A stretch of 64,000 nt of DNA, from assembly GCA_001692895.1 (NCBI GenBank), contig KV748228.1:125344-189343 (forward strand), read 5' to 3'. Both the position numbers and the translations under genes were made by a program. The stretch comes from Cenococcum geophilum 1.58. Lineage: Eukaryota > Ascomycota > Dothideomycetes > Gloniales > Gloniaceae. The notes under the pieces were generated by a model. It ran no database searches, was not told the DNA's origin, and saw only the letters and a program-made list of their open reading frames with translations. Shown here piece by piece: positions 11,128 through 21,189 of the stretch (the first letter of the stretch is position 1; the number at the start of each line of letters is the position of its first letter).

Positions 11128-12459
11128 CAGTGGGGTGTTATAAGTGTCCGTGCTCCCCCATTAATAAATTTTTGCAACCCTCGCCCCTACTTTTTCTACC
11201 CTATTATACACCCATGCCACGTCGTGCGTTAGCTCCAATTAGCGGTAATATTCCTCATTATAAGGAGTTGACTCCATATAATAGAGGAGTAGTTGTTGGC
11301 TATAGTCTTGTAGGAGTTACAGCTCCTTAAATCGCGATTGCATTAAACCTCCCTAAATCGACTGTACGAGACACCCTACGAAATGCACCCCAACGTCCAC
11401 AAGGCTTATCCATCGCTCGAATTGGACGTCCTCTAGAGCATTTAGAACGAGACGAACGCACCCTCTTAAGGATTATTCGTATAAATCCTAGGATTACGTA
11501 TAATAAGCTAGCGTTTAAGGTAGGCCTTCTTGTAAGCGAGAGCACGTTATATTAAATATTGCGCAAATACCACATTAAAAAATGGATAGCTAAGAAGCGT
11601 CCTATACTTATATACGACTTAGTAAGCGCTTAATTAAGGTAGGCAATTAAACACTTAGCGTGGGAGCGCTTAAGGTAGAGCAAGATTATATAGAGCAATA
11701 AGTGTTTAGTTAAGAGGAGCGTGGGTAAGCGACCTTCTTATATCTTTTATACTCTATAGCAGAAGTAGGATAAATACAAGATCGATATATATAAAAAGGA
11801 TAAGAGGCATACCGTAATGGTATGGGTAAGCTTTTCTAGAGCTCTTAGAGCCTCCGATTTGGTGGTTATAAAAAGGGACGAGGAGGCACCCAAGGGGGGG
11901 TATTCTGCCAAGTTATACATTAAAGTTTTGGCGGATTAGATACCCCAAATCTATAAGCTAGGCCTCCAATTTATACAAGACAACGCTCCAATATATACAG
12001 CAAAAATTATGGCTAAATGGTTTAAGGAAAACGTTATAGAAGTAATTAATTAGCCCCCCTACTCGCCCAATTTAAACCCGATTAAGTACGCTTGGGTATA
12101 ACTTAAAGAACGGCTCCATAAAAGGTTTCTATATATTGCTCGAATGCATAGGTTAAAGGAAGAGGTTGTTAAGGAGCTATCTAGAGCTGTAGCGATTTGT
12201 TAGAGCGAGATTACACCTACTTTCTTTAAATTGTTAATCGCGAGTATGTATAAGAGGTGTATGGCTGTCAAGGACGCCGACGGGTGGCACACAAGATTTT
12301 AGACTCCAAAAAAAGTCGCGATAGCTAGATTCTATATGGCGATAAGCCTTATAAATATTTTAAAGCTCTAGAATTAATCTTGTGGTTGCTATATAGTAAT
12401 TTAGCAAGGGGTATTACATTTAGTATTGCCTGGGCACGGACACTTATGACACCCTACTA
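11128..12459 (+). mobile_element. Tc1/mariner DNA transposon, complete, 1,332 bp
   Basis: Terminal inverted repeats are visible: left CAGTGGGGTGTTATAAGTGT, right (reverse complement) TAGTAGGGTGTCATAAGTGT, both continuing into CCGTGC. It is flanked by the TA duplication typical of the superfamily (11126-11127 and 12460-12461). It is inserted just after the chromodomain of Gypsy F, before that element's polypurine tract. It is less AT-rich than its surroundings but still mutated. Confidence 0.92.
11214..12302 (+). pseudogene. Tc1/mariner DD34E transposase, full length but RIP-inactivated
   Basis: Cut-and-paste transposase. From ATG 11214 (MPRRALAPISGNIPHYKEL) to TAG 12302 the length is 1,089 bp, 362 codons plus stop, with no net frameshift; all interruptions are TAA or TAG. 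The N-terminal half carries helix-turn-helix DNA-binding segments (residues about 10-120). Catalytic positions: residue 162 is Asn where the family has Asp (codon AAT at 11697-11699), next to Lys163 for Glu. Asp256 is intact in FIQDNAP, and residue 291 is Lys for Glu in PPYSPNLNPIKYAW. The 256-to-291 spacing gives DD34E. Two of three catalytic residues are therefore lost by G-to-A change. The first 39 codons remain open. Confidence 0.92.
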
Positions 12460-12510
12460 TAATGCGGGTGTATAAAGCCTAAGGGCAGGCTTTTTTAGAG
12501 GGGGGGGGGG

Positions 12511-12771
12511 TAATATTACAGCGCTAGTAGAAAATAGTAGATTATAGCTAATAGATATTAGTAGATTATAGCGGATAGTTACGGATAGTTTTATATAGTT
12601 TTAGATAATTACTATTATATAACTAAAGGATTATATATAACGTTAAGCGGCGCTACCCCCCACCTCCTTTTCTTTCTCTAGCTTTAGATCCTTGTTTATA
12701 GACAATCCAATTATATAGGCTTACGCGACCCTTTTGCCGTACTCGTGCCGTAATTAACTAAGTCGCTAACA
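12511..12771 (+). repeat. 3' LTR of Gypsy F (about 261 bp)
   Basis: It starts TAATATTACAGCGC immediately after a run of G (the polypurine tract) and ends GTCGCTAACA. The ancestral start would be TGATATTACA with TpG changed to TpA. No second copy is in the window, so the ends rest on the tract and the terminal CA. Confidence 0.55.
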
Positions 12772-12828
12772 CTATATATACTTAGGGAACCCCTTTTTTA
12801 CTTTATATTTAGCCTCTTTCTTTCCCTT

Positions 12829-13092
12829 AAAGATTTATCTATCTATATAATATACCCTATTATTCTATTAATTAGACTCTCTATCTATATTCTTACCTTA
12901 TATTTAAATCCTTACTAATTCCCTTAAAAAATAACTAATTTAATTTTTCTATAATACTTTTAAAAAGAAGACTAATGCCTATACCTAATAGTAATACGCT
13001 AATAATATATAAGGTAAGAATATAGCTAGGGAGTCTAATAATAGAATAATAGGGTATATTATATAGATAGATAAATTTTTAAAGGAAAGGAG
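12829..13092. repeat. large imperfect palindrome, MITE-like, about 260 bp
   Basis: Arms of about 75 bp: left 12833-12908 (TTTATCTATCTATATAATAT then ACCCTATTATTCTATTA) and right 13006-13084, its reverse complement with few differences. The loop is about 95 bp. The arms extend weakly into pyrimidine-rich ends (CTTTCTTTCCCTTAAAG against CCTCCTTTCCTTTAAAAA). No coding frame was seen. Confidence 0.65.
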
Positions 13093-13095
13093 GAG

Positions 13096-13485
13096 TATAA
13101 TAAAGCCTTATAGTAAATACTACGGTAGACTTATTAATACGCTAGGTATATAGTTAAATAAGAAGTTAAATAATATAAATATAACTAGCGGAATAGGTTG
13201 CCTAATAGATTAGCTCTAATTATATTCTAAGATTTACTATAAAGAAGAGAACTATGGTCCTTTAAATATATAATACTACGCCTAGAAAATATACTAAGTA
13301 TATTAGTACGTTAGTATATTAGCATATTACCTATATTTCTATATTCTAAACTTATAATATAATTTATTATATAACTTAGCTACCTTTTATTTTAGAGCTT
13401 AATTAGTTCTAGTGCCTCCTATACTATTTTAACTAACTTATTTATATCTCTTCTTAGTAGTTATAATGTAGTGGTATAGATTAGA
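13096..13485 (-). repeat. solo LTR, diverged relative of Gypsy family B
   Basis: Reverse-complement similarity to the 419-bp family B LTR: it shares the terminal GGCTTTATTA, the block around TTAGAATATAATTAGAGCTA, and TCCTTTAAATATATAAT. The middle (13290-13400) is rearranged. No internal sequence flanks it. The right end is approximate, and nothing recognisable lies between it and 13730. Confidence 0.6.
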
Positions 13486-13730
13486 CAACGCTTAGTATCT
13501 TAGCATTTTTCTATATTTATAGAGCCTCCGGCTTTTTTCCTTCTTACTTCTATCTAATATATTACGGCCCTACTAGTTACCGGAAATATACTCTTTTCTT
13601 TCTTTTTTACTAACTCTTTTACTAACTAATTATAACCGACCAATAGATAGACGGTATAGTGACTTTTTATCTAAGAGAGGCCTTACTCTCCTATAATACT
13701 ACTGCTAGTATATAGTCTATAGTACTGTCC

Positions 13731-14110
13731 GTTATATAAGGAAAGAAGGTAAGAAAATAAAAAGACATAGTATATATTATTAGCTTAGTTACTTAGTTAA
13801 TATATATATAAAGCAGAATAGGATTTAAGTAGTAGCTTTAGCAAAACTTAGTAAGATTTAGTAGAACTTAGCGGAATATAACAGAATATAGTAGATTTCT
13901 ATTAAATTCCTATTTTATAGTTAGTCTTTAGTTACTAAGTTAGTAGAAATAGGTAGATGTATATAAGGTGTTACAGAAGTGTCCTATAATAGTACCTCCT
14001 CTTTAAACTTAAGCTTCTATAAGATAGGGTTATAGTAATTTTAAATAGAGTTTATAAAAATCTTTTATAGCTTATATAAGTCTTATAAAGTTAATAGGTT
14101 CCTATAAAGG
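13731..14110 (-). mobile_element. 3' fragment of a Gypsy family D copy (D''): internal end plus truncated LTR
   Basis: 13992-14110 matches the last 120 bp before the 3' LTR of Gypsy D (around 34540-34656), and 13731-13991 matches the first part of its LTR, all reverse complement. It abuts the LTR of D' at 14111, so D' probably inserted close to the 3' end of this older copy. Confidence 0.7.
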
Positions 14111-14488
14111 TGTTATAGAGTAAGTATAAGCGGCGATAATATATAGTGAGGTAGATATTATTAAGCTATATACATAAACTATATAAGAAGTCAAGACGTT
14201 ATATAAGGAAAGAAGGTAAGAAATAGGAAGAAAGGGTATATATTGTGGACTTAGTTACTTAGTTAATATATATATAAAGTAAAATAGAATTTAGGTAGTA
14301 GTCCTAGCAGAACTTAGTAGGATTTACTAAAACTTAGTAGAACTTAGTGGAATATAGTAAAATACGGCAGATTGCCGTTAGATTACTATATATTACTATT
14401 AAATTACTATCTTATAGTCGGTCTCTAGTTACTAAGTTAGTAGAAATAGGTAAATGTGTATAAGGTGTTACGGGGGTATCCCGTACCA
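14111..14488 (-). repeat. 3' LTR of Gypsy D'
   Basis: Reverse complement of the family D LTR (28871-29272): starts TGTTATAGAGTAAGTATAAG and ends GGTATCCCGTACCA. The adjacent GTACCCCCTTT (14489-14499) is the complement of the family's polypurine tract. Confidence 0.85.
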
Positions 14489-17223
14489 GTACCCCCTTTA
14501 AACTTAAGCTTCTACGAGGTAGGGCTATAGTAGTTCTAGGTAGAGTTTATAAAAGTCTTCTACGGCTTATATAAGTCCTATAGAGTTAATAGGTTCTTAT
14601 AAGGGCTTAATAAAACCTCTCTATTTCGTAAAATATATATATTAGCGTTTCTATTTATTATACTTAATATTATTAATTCTTTTAATAAAGTACTCGTTCT
14701 TACTATTCACTTTAACTGGTAGGGGAGGGTCTTATATCTATTTAGGTAGGGTATCTAATATAAGGGTAGTAGGGTAAAGGACTAACGTATAGAATATAGG
14801 GTAGATTTTAACCGTATTAGGGAGCTTTAGGTAGTAGGCGTAAGAGGAAACAACCTTCTTAACCTTTTAAGGGCCAGCGTTCTTCTAATTAAGCCTCTTA
14901 GTAGGGCGTTTTGTATTTAGATTTCTTATATCTAGCTAGACGAAGTTACTAATTTAGTAAGCTAGTGCTAGGGTTTATTTCTTATTTACTACAGCTTTAT
15001 AGATAAATTGGGCCTATATTATTTTATTAATAAGGAACTGTTATAGTTCCTCTATCTTCTCTATAAATTTATTTACTTCTATAACTTATAAGATATAGTA
15101 AGCGGGGTAAGGGACATTACTAAAAGGTTTAAAACCCATTTATAAATACTAGCCATAGTTAGCTAGGAATAGGGAGATCTTTATAGTTTCTAAAATAGTA
15201 TTATTTATAGTAAACTTAGCGAATATAAGCCAGTTAATCTAGTTATTTTATAAATACGACGTGTATATCTAAATATACTATTCCATTATAGCATTTATAC
15301 GTTTTATTTAACCGTCCGTTTTTAGATAGTATATAGTAGATACTAGTGCTTTAATACGGAGTTAGGTAGTTAGTTCTTTTTAAAATATAGAGATAAATTA
15401 GCTGCCTTTATTAGAGATAATTGTTTTAGGGAGCTTATAAAGTTTCTATATATAGTCTAAAAATAGTTAGGCGATAGTAGTTGTTAATATATTAGGGCAG
15501 GCAATTAAGTGTCTTATTTTAGATAGTTAGTCTATAACTACTATAATATTTATATAGCCTTTACTTACGAGGAGATTAATAATAAAGTCGGTTAAAATAT
15601 CCTTTTATCTTTGGTCTAAAATAGGCAGTAGCTTTAGTAGGCCGTTATACGTCTTATATAAAGCTTTAGCTTATTAGTAGATATTACAGCTAAAGATATA
15701 CCTTTGTATTATATTATACATATTTAGCTAGTAATACTCCCATTAAAGTAGCTCTAGGGTTTTTCCTTAACCTAGGTAGCTGGCTACTAGTAAGTTATAT
15801 ACGTGTTTAAGGAGCTTAAGCTCAAGTTTATTATAATTAGGTATAACTAGGTGGTTCTAGTAGTATAAGCGGTCTCCGCAAGCTTTATATTTACTTAAAG
15901 AAATCTTTTTAAAGCGCCTAATGCCGTCTTATATTAGCTTAAGCGTCTTTTAAATAAACTTATTATTTGGATATTTATTAATTATAATCTATTTAATTAA
16001 TTAATCGGTTATTTTAAGGACGTATACTATAAGGTCTTCAGTAGGGGGGTTAAATAGTTTAGGACGAAGTAGGGTCTAATTTCAATAAAAGCACGCTTCT
16101 TTTAACGCTGGCACGTCTTATAAGCATTAGGTTAGGGCATTAGACTTTTAACCTTAAACGCCTAAATAGTATATAATTAAGAATTGGAAATAAGATAAGT
16201 ATTTTAGCTAGCAGGCCTAACGGTAGCTTAGCTATTTTATAGTCGTAAGTACTATAGATTCTTATAGTTACTAAGGACCTTAATTAGAAATCCGGCGCCT
16301 TCTAGTTTAGGTTACTATTATTTAAAATATTTAATAATAGCTAGCAATTCTTTATTATAGATCTTATAGTTATATTTAGCTAGGCTTAATTATTGTAAGA
16401 AGTATACTATAGGGTATAATACTCCATCCTTATTATATTAAGACAAGATGCCTCTAGTAATATAGTTAGATAAGTTAGCTTCTATAATACTTATTCGGTT
16501 TAGGTTAAAGTGTTAAAGTATAGGCATAGTAGTAAATATAACCTTTAAATAAGTAAAAGCCCCTTTATATTCCTTATTAAAGATAAAGGCTTTATCCTTT
16601 TAGGTTAAAGCTATAAGGGGTAAAACTAGGGCGGAGAAGTTATTAATAAACTATTAGTAGAAATTGGTAAATCCTATAAAGGCTCTTATATTCTTTAAAT
16701 TCTTTAGTTCTTATTAGTTTATAATTGCTTTAACTTTCTTTAGGTCTATTTATATACTATTTATAAAAATAAGAAGCCTAAGGTATAGGACTTTTATTTT
16801 ATAGAATTTGTATTTATCTATATCTAATTATAGACTAGCTCTTTATAGGGTTTATAAAATAAGATTAACGTGTTTCCAGTATTTGGTTAGGTTATTACTA
16901 TATATTAGGATATTATTAATATAAGTAGTATAGAAGATATCTATGTAAGGACGTAGGGTATTATTTACATAATGTTAAAATAAGCTTAGAGTGTTTGTAA
17001 GGCTAAAGGGTATTACTAAGTACTTAAATAATCTATATTAGGTACGAAATATAATAAGCTATTTATCTTCTTTTATAATACAGAGGTGGTTAAATATGGA
17101 GATAATATTAAGCTTTATATAGAAGCGAGCCTTACTTAATTAGTTTAGCGTCTCTTATATTAACGGGATCGGATATTAGTTCTTAATAGTAACGGTATTA
17201 AGAGCTTAGTAGTCTACATACAT
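14489..17223 (-). pseudogene. Gypsy D' pol, 3' two thirds (RT to chromodomain), minus strand
   Basis: Reverse complement of Gypsy D from about 34656 back to about 31785. In order from right to left it holds RT (17223-16300, including the segment TIKN.YPIPL and the KAIINWQELKNLKNIRAF block near 16700), RNase H, the integrase zinc-binding and core domains, and the chromodomain near 14500-14720. It lacks the 126-bp insertion that interrupts D at 32302, so it marks the empty site. It stops at the S1 element; the 5' part is missing. Confidence 0.8.
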
Positions 17224-17225
17224 TA

Positions 17226-17494
17226 GGAAAAAATTTACCAGCATCTGATTTTACTTTTTTGCCATTTTAGCATTTCCTAGCATTTCCTAGCATTTAGTAG
17301 CTAAATGCCGCATTTATTACTAAGTACTAGCATTTAGCCGCCAAATGCCGCATTTATAATTAAGTATTAGCATTTAGCTGCATTTATTACTAAGTACTAG
17401 CATTTAACCGCCAAATGCTGCATTTATAATTAAGTATTAGCATTTAGCTGCTAAATGCTAGAAAAGTAAAATTAGATGCTAGTAAATTTTTTTC
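17226..17494. repeat. 269-bp palindromic MITE-like block at the left end of S1
   Basis: Termini GGAAAAAATTTACCAGCATC and, reverse complement at 17475-17494, GAAAAAAATTTACTAGCATC, both continuing into TGATTTTACTTTT-like sequence. It is flanked by TA on both sides (17224-17225, 17495-17496). The interior is a tandem of GCATTTAGCCGCCAAATGCC-type palindromes. It could be a separate MITE inside S1, or simply its terminal block. Confidence 0.6.
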
Positions 17495-17507
17495 TAATAT
17501 AGAGGCT

Positions 17508-18120
17508 CCGTATAAAGTTCTATATAAAGTTTGAAGTTCTATACAAAGTTCCGTATAAAGCTCTGCGCGAAGCTCTACACGAAGTTTTACACGAAAGCTC
17601 TATATAAAGCTCTATACGAAGTTCTACACGAAGCTCTACACGAAGCTCTATACGAAGTTCTATACGAAGTTCTGCATAAAGCTCTATACGAAGCTCTACA
17701 CAAAGCTCTGCACGAAGTTCTACACGAAGTTCTGCATGAAGCTCTGTACGAAGCTCTGCACGAAGCTCTGCACGAAGCTCTACACAAAGCTCTGTATGAA
17801 GTTCTATACGAAGTTCTGCACGAAGCTCTGCACGAAGCTTTGCACGAAGCTCTACACGAAGCTCTATATAAAGCTCTATACGAAGCTCTGCACGAAGCTC
17901 TATACGAAGCTCTACACGAAGCTCTACACAAAGCTCTGCACGAAGCTCTACACAAAGCTCTACACAAAGCTCTACACAAGGCTCTACATAAAGCTCTGCG
18001 TACAGGGGCTCTGCACAAGGCTCTACGCGAAGCTCTGCGTACGGAGGCTCTACACAAAGCTCTACGTACGGAGGCTCTACACGAAGCTCTGCGTACGGAG
18101 GCTCTACACGAAGCTCCGCA
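17508..18120. repeat. 12-bp minisatellite, about 50 units
   Basis: The unit is GAAGCTCTGCAC with C/T and G/A variants (GAAGTTCTATAC, AAAGCTCTACAC). Because 12 is divisible by 3, it stays open in several frames on both strands (repeated EALH on plus, RASC on minus); these frames are not genes. The same unit occurs at 52265-52505. Confidence 0.9.
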
Positions 18121-18226
18121 TCGGGTCCCCGCTATATTCCCGATAGCCTCTACACGTACCTCTGCCAAGTATACCCCCTATATACACCTAGGTAGCCACC
18201 TTATTTTTTACCCTTCCTTCCTTATA

Positions 18227-18701
18227 CAGTGATGTGCACGACCAGCTTCCACCCCCCTCTGGAAAAATATTATTTCGCTTCGGTACACGGGCTCGCTAGA
18301 AATCGTAGCGAACGCCCATGCTTGGCTGCAAGAACTTTACTTCTAGCAGACTTCGCGATCCTCCGCAGTGTCGTGATCTTTGTTAAATATCGTTAGGTTT
18401 CCACCCGTACGATATCACCAAATTTCATCGGCAATTGCAGGAACAGCTTTGTATTCGTGTTTTGGCGGCCACGGCGGGGGGGCACAGTTAAGGGGGAGGG
18501 GAGGGCGCGTGCGTCCTCAGTTTAGTTCTCCTAGCCAACCAAGGCGATTCTCCAGGGCAACCACTAAAAAGGTCCTTGCGTGCAGGCACATGCGTTCGCT
18601 ACAATTACTCTGTACAGTTGGTGGCGATTTGGCGAGCCCGCGTACCGAAGCGAAATAATATTTTTCCAGAAGGGGGTGGAAGCTGGTCGTGCACATTACT
18701 G
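18227..18701. mobile_element. M1: 475-bp TIR element, non-autonomous, inserted in S1
   Basis: Terminal inverted repeats begin CAGTGATGTGCACGACCAGC and, reverse complement, CAGTAATGTGCACGACCAGC. They continue for more than 60 bp (through TTCCACCCCC, GGAAAAATATTATTTCGCTT and GGGCTCGC), with weaker matching to about 110 bp (GTAGCGAACGC). TA flanks both ends (18225-18226, 18702-18703). S2 lacks it at the equivalent place (near 52580), giving an empty site. It has mixed base composition and no RIP damage. Short open frames inside are on both strands and overlap the repeats, so I do not call genes. Confidence 0.88.
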
Positions 18702-18742
18702 TATTTTCCCTACCTAGGGGGACACCAGAACGACAGCCAGCA

Positions 18743-19015
18743 GACGACCGTCGCCAGAGCCGGACGACCGTTGCCGGAGCCGGACGACCATCGCTAGAGC
18801 TAGATGACCGTCGCCAGAGCCGCACAACCATTGTCAGAGCTAGACGACCGTCGCCGGAGCCAGATGACCGTCGCTAGAGCCAGACGATCGTCGCCAGAGC
18901 TGGATGACTGTTGCTAGAGCTGGACGACCGTCGTTAGAGCTAGACGACCGTCGCCAGAGCTATATAACCGTCGCCAGAGCTAGACAACTGTCGCTAGAGC
19001 TAGACAACCGTTTAA
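18743..19015. repeat. 20-bp minisatellite, about 13 units
   Basis: The unit is GACGACCGTCGCCAGAGCCA with transition variants. It follows a conserved spacer (CTACCTAGGGGGACACCAGA) also present in S2, where the array at 52630-53395 is longer. Confidence 0.9.
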
Positions 19016-19082
19016 ACAACCAGCCAGTAAACACTATAAACGATTCAATTGATTAATTAAATTAAGGTAATATAGATGGGTA

Positions 19083-19185
19083 GGCATAGATAGGTAGGTA
19101 TAGACAGACAGACAGATAGATAGATAGATAGATAGATAGATAAACAGACAGATAGACAGGCGGACGGGTAGGTAGGTAGGTAGGT
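19083..19185. repeat. GATA/GGTA/GACA tetranucleotide tract
   Basis: A run of GACA, GATA and GGTA units. The matching tract in S2 is 53450-53720. Both are followed by GTAGAAGAGAACC and an AT-rich conserved segment. Confidence 0.9.
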
Positions 19186-19299
19186 AAGTAGAAGAGAACC
19201 GTTAGTATATTATATTAAATTATCTAAAATAATATAATTTATTTTGCACTAACTACGTAGGAAGGGTAATACTTATTTATTGCTTAAAGTAAGTAAGAT

Positions 19300-19505
19300 A
19301 TATAGAATGCGCGAAAAGGGCATTATGTATAGAATGTGCGAGGAGGACATTATATATAGAATGCGCAAAATGCGTAATTAGCTGCACTGCATTGTTAAAT
19401 ATAGTAGTATGCCGCACTGTATTATTAAATATAGCAGTGTACCGCACTATATTGTTAAATATAGCAGTATGCCGCACTGCATTATTAAATACAGCAGTAT
19501 GCCGC
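19300..19505. repeat. 30-bp tandem repeats near the right end of S1
   Basis: Two short arrays. 19300-19375 holds three units containing ATAGAATGYGCRA. 19380-19505 holds four units of about 30 bp containing GCCGCACTGTATTATTAAAT and a following AGCAGT. A 76-codon minus-strand open frame (19277-19507) is just the repeat read through. Confidence 0.8.
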
Positions 19506-19613
19506 ACCTTAGTTAATACTATACGCTACACGTTGTAGTGCGCGGAATGCGCATTTGGCCGCTAAATGCTGCCAAATGCTGTAAAAATGCTGGTAAATTT
19601 TTTCCTGACGTTA

Positions 19614-20724
19614 GTAGTATAAGCGGTTTTTATAGGCTTTATATTTACTTAAAGAAATCTTTTTAAAGCGTTTAATACTATCTTATATTAGCTTAAGCGT
19701 CTCTTAAATAAACTCGTTATTTAGGTATTTGTTAATTATAATCTATTTAATTAATTAATTAGTTATATTAAGGACGTATACTATAAGATCTTTAATAGGA
19801 AAGTTAAATAGTTTAGGGGAGAGTAGGGTCTAATTTTAGTAAAAACGCGCTTCTTTTAGTACTGGCACGTCTTACGAGCATTAGGTTAGGGTATTTGGCT
19901 TTTAGCCTTAAACGCCTAAGCGGTATATAATTAAGAATTAAAAAAAAAGATATTCTAACTAGCGGGTCTAGTGATAGCTTAGCTGTCCTATAGTTGTAAA
20001 ATACTATAAGTTCTTATAGTTGCTAAGGACCTTAATCGGAAATCCAACGCCTTTTAATTTGGGTCGCTATTGTTTAAAATATTTAATAATAGCCAGTAAT
20101 TCCTTATTATAGATTTTATAGTTATATTTAGCTAGGCTTAGTTATTTTAAGAAGTATACTATAGGGTATAATCCTCTATCTTTATTATATTAAAATAGGA
20201 TACCTCTAGTAACGTAGTTAGATAAATTAGCTTTTATAATACTTATTTAATTTAGGTTAAAGTATTAAAATATAGGTATAGTAGTAAATATAACCTTTAG
20301 CTAAGTAAAGGCCTTTTTATATTTCTTATTAAAGATAAAGGCTTTATTCTTTATATTAAAGCTATAAGGGGCAAAACTAAGGCGGAGAAGTTATTAATAA
20401 ACTGGTAGTAGAAATTGGCAAATCCTATAAAGACTTTTACGTCCTTAATATTCTTGGGCTCTTGCTAGTTTATAATTACTTTATCCTTTTTAGTGTCTAT
20501 TTATACGCCATTTATAGAGATAATAAGTCTAAGGTATAAACCTTGTATTTGTCTATATCTAATTATAGGCTAGCTCCGCGTAAGGCTTCCAGGATAAGTT
20601 TAATATGTTTTTGGTATTTAGTTAGATTATCGCTATATATTAAGATGTTACTAATATAAGCGGTATAGAAGACGTTTAGGTATAGGCATAGGGTATTATT
20701 TATAAAGTACTAGAATAAACTTAG
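19614..20724 (-). pseudogene. Gypsy family D pol fragment (integrase start to RT), minus strand
   Basis: Same sequence as 15865-16980 in D', same orientation, and as about 33310-32200 of Gypsy D reversed. It therefore holds the end of RT, RNase H and the integrase zinc-binding region. It overlaps D' in content rather than continuing it, so it is a separate copy. It is broken by TAA/TAG throughout and ends at a junction with Gypsy E at 20724/20725. Confidence 0.75.
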
Positions 20725-21187
20725 GGCTATAGCTCTATATACTAAGTCGTAGGTAGTATAAACCCTATTAGCTTCTACTAACGTTCTAGCTAGTACCCGG
20801 CCTATTACTATTAAAGGTCTAAATATACCTAAATAAAACGTCCCTAATATATTCTTAGAACCTAGTAATATATTATCCCTAATTACTAAGCTATCCCCTT
20901 AAACTAATAGTAAAGCTATAAAGTAATTAGAATTTGGAGCCCTATAATAACTAAAGGACTTTAACCTTATAGCAGCCTTTCTAATATACACATATTAAAA
21001 AGTTATAAAATCTATAGTACTATCTAAGTTTATATTTAGAGTAGTATAGAACGAAATAGCTTTTACCTAGGAGTTATCTAAAAGGTTAACGGATTTTATC
21101 TATAAGGTATAATAGAGGGACGCTTTCTATACCATCTTTAATATAAAAGTAGATTAGGAATATAATGGAAAGGAAGCTACTAGGTGC
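20725..21187 (+). pseudogene. Gypsy E pol linker before the integrase, left of the pogo insertion
   Basis: An open frame apart from TAA/TAG, containing KVIKSIVLSKFIF and, near 21140, VDQEYNGKEATRC when TAG is read as Gln. That position and sequence fit the stretch between RNase H and the integrase zinc-binding domain in fungal Gypsy elements. No catalytic motif is visible here. It can also be read antisense as protease-like, but that reading is rejected. Confidence 0.45.
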
Positions 21188-21189
21188 TA

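Larger units (their letters stand above)
8348..12771 (+). mobile_element. Gypsy element F with chromodomain, 5'-truncated, carrying a Tc1/mariner insertion
   Basis: Contains RT, RNase H, integrase and chromodomain in order on the plus strand, a Tc1/mariner insertion at 11128-12459, a polypurine tract (12498-12510, A/G then a run of G) and a 3' LTR. The 5' half of the element is not seen to the left of G within the window. Confidence 0.8.
17226..19607. mobile_element. S1: minisatellite-bearing element with matching ends, copy 1
   Basis: The left end GGAAAAAATTTACCAGCAT and the right end (reverse complement at 19588-19607) GGAAAAAATTTACCAGCAT are the same. Inside, in order: an AAATGC-rich palindromic block (17226-17494), a 12-bp minisatellite, a conserved spacer, a 20-bp minisatellite, a linker with AAACACTATAAACGATTC, a tetranucleotide tract, a conserved AT segment (19190-19247) and 30-bp repeats. 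The middle modules recur in the same order in S2 (51691-54030). No protein-coding frame is credible. Flanks are different family D fragments, so no target duplication can be assigned. Confidence 0.55.

Noticed and set aside
11327..11545. 72-codon minus-strand frame
   Set aside because: Antisense to the DNA-binding part of the Tc1/mariner transposase.
17531..18232. 233-codon plus-strand open frame and overlapping 193-codon and 136-codon frames
   Set aside because: All are readings of the 12-bp minisatellite, whose unit is a multiple of three and lacks stops in several frames on both strands.
18380..18877. Open frames within and to the right of the M1 element, including a start at 18380
   Set aside because: They overlap the inverted repeats and the 20-bp array on both strands and have no recognisable domain.
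19277..19507. 76-codon minus-strand frame
   Set aside because: It follows the 30-bp repeats at the end of S1 exactly.
20730..21130. Minus-strand reading with an INLDSTIDFIT segment, like an aspartic protease
   Set aside because: The plus strand here is continuous with the Gypsy E integrase frame across the pogo insertion, so the minus reading is a shadow. RIP-altered DNA easily gives open antisense frames when TAA/TAG are ignored.
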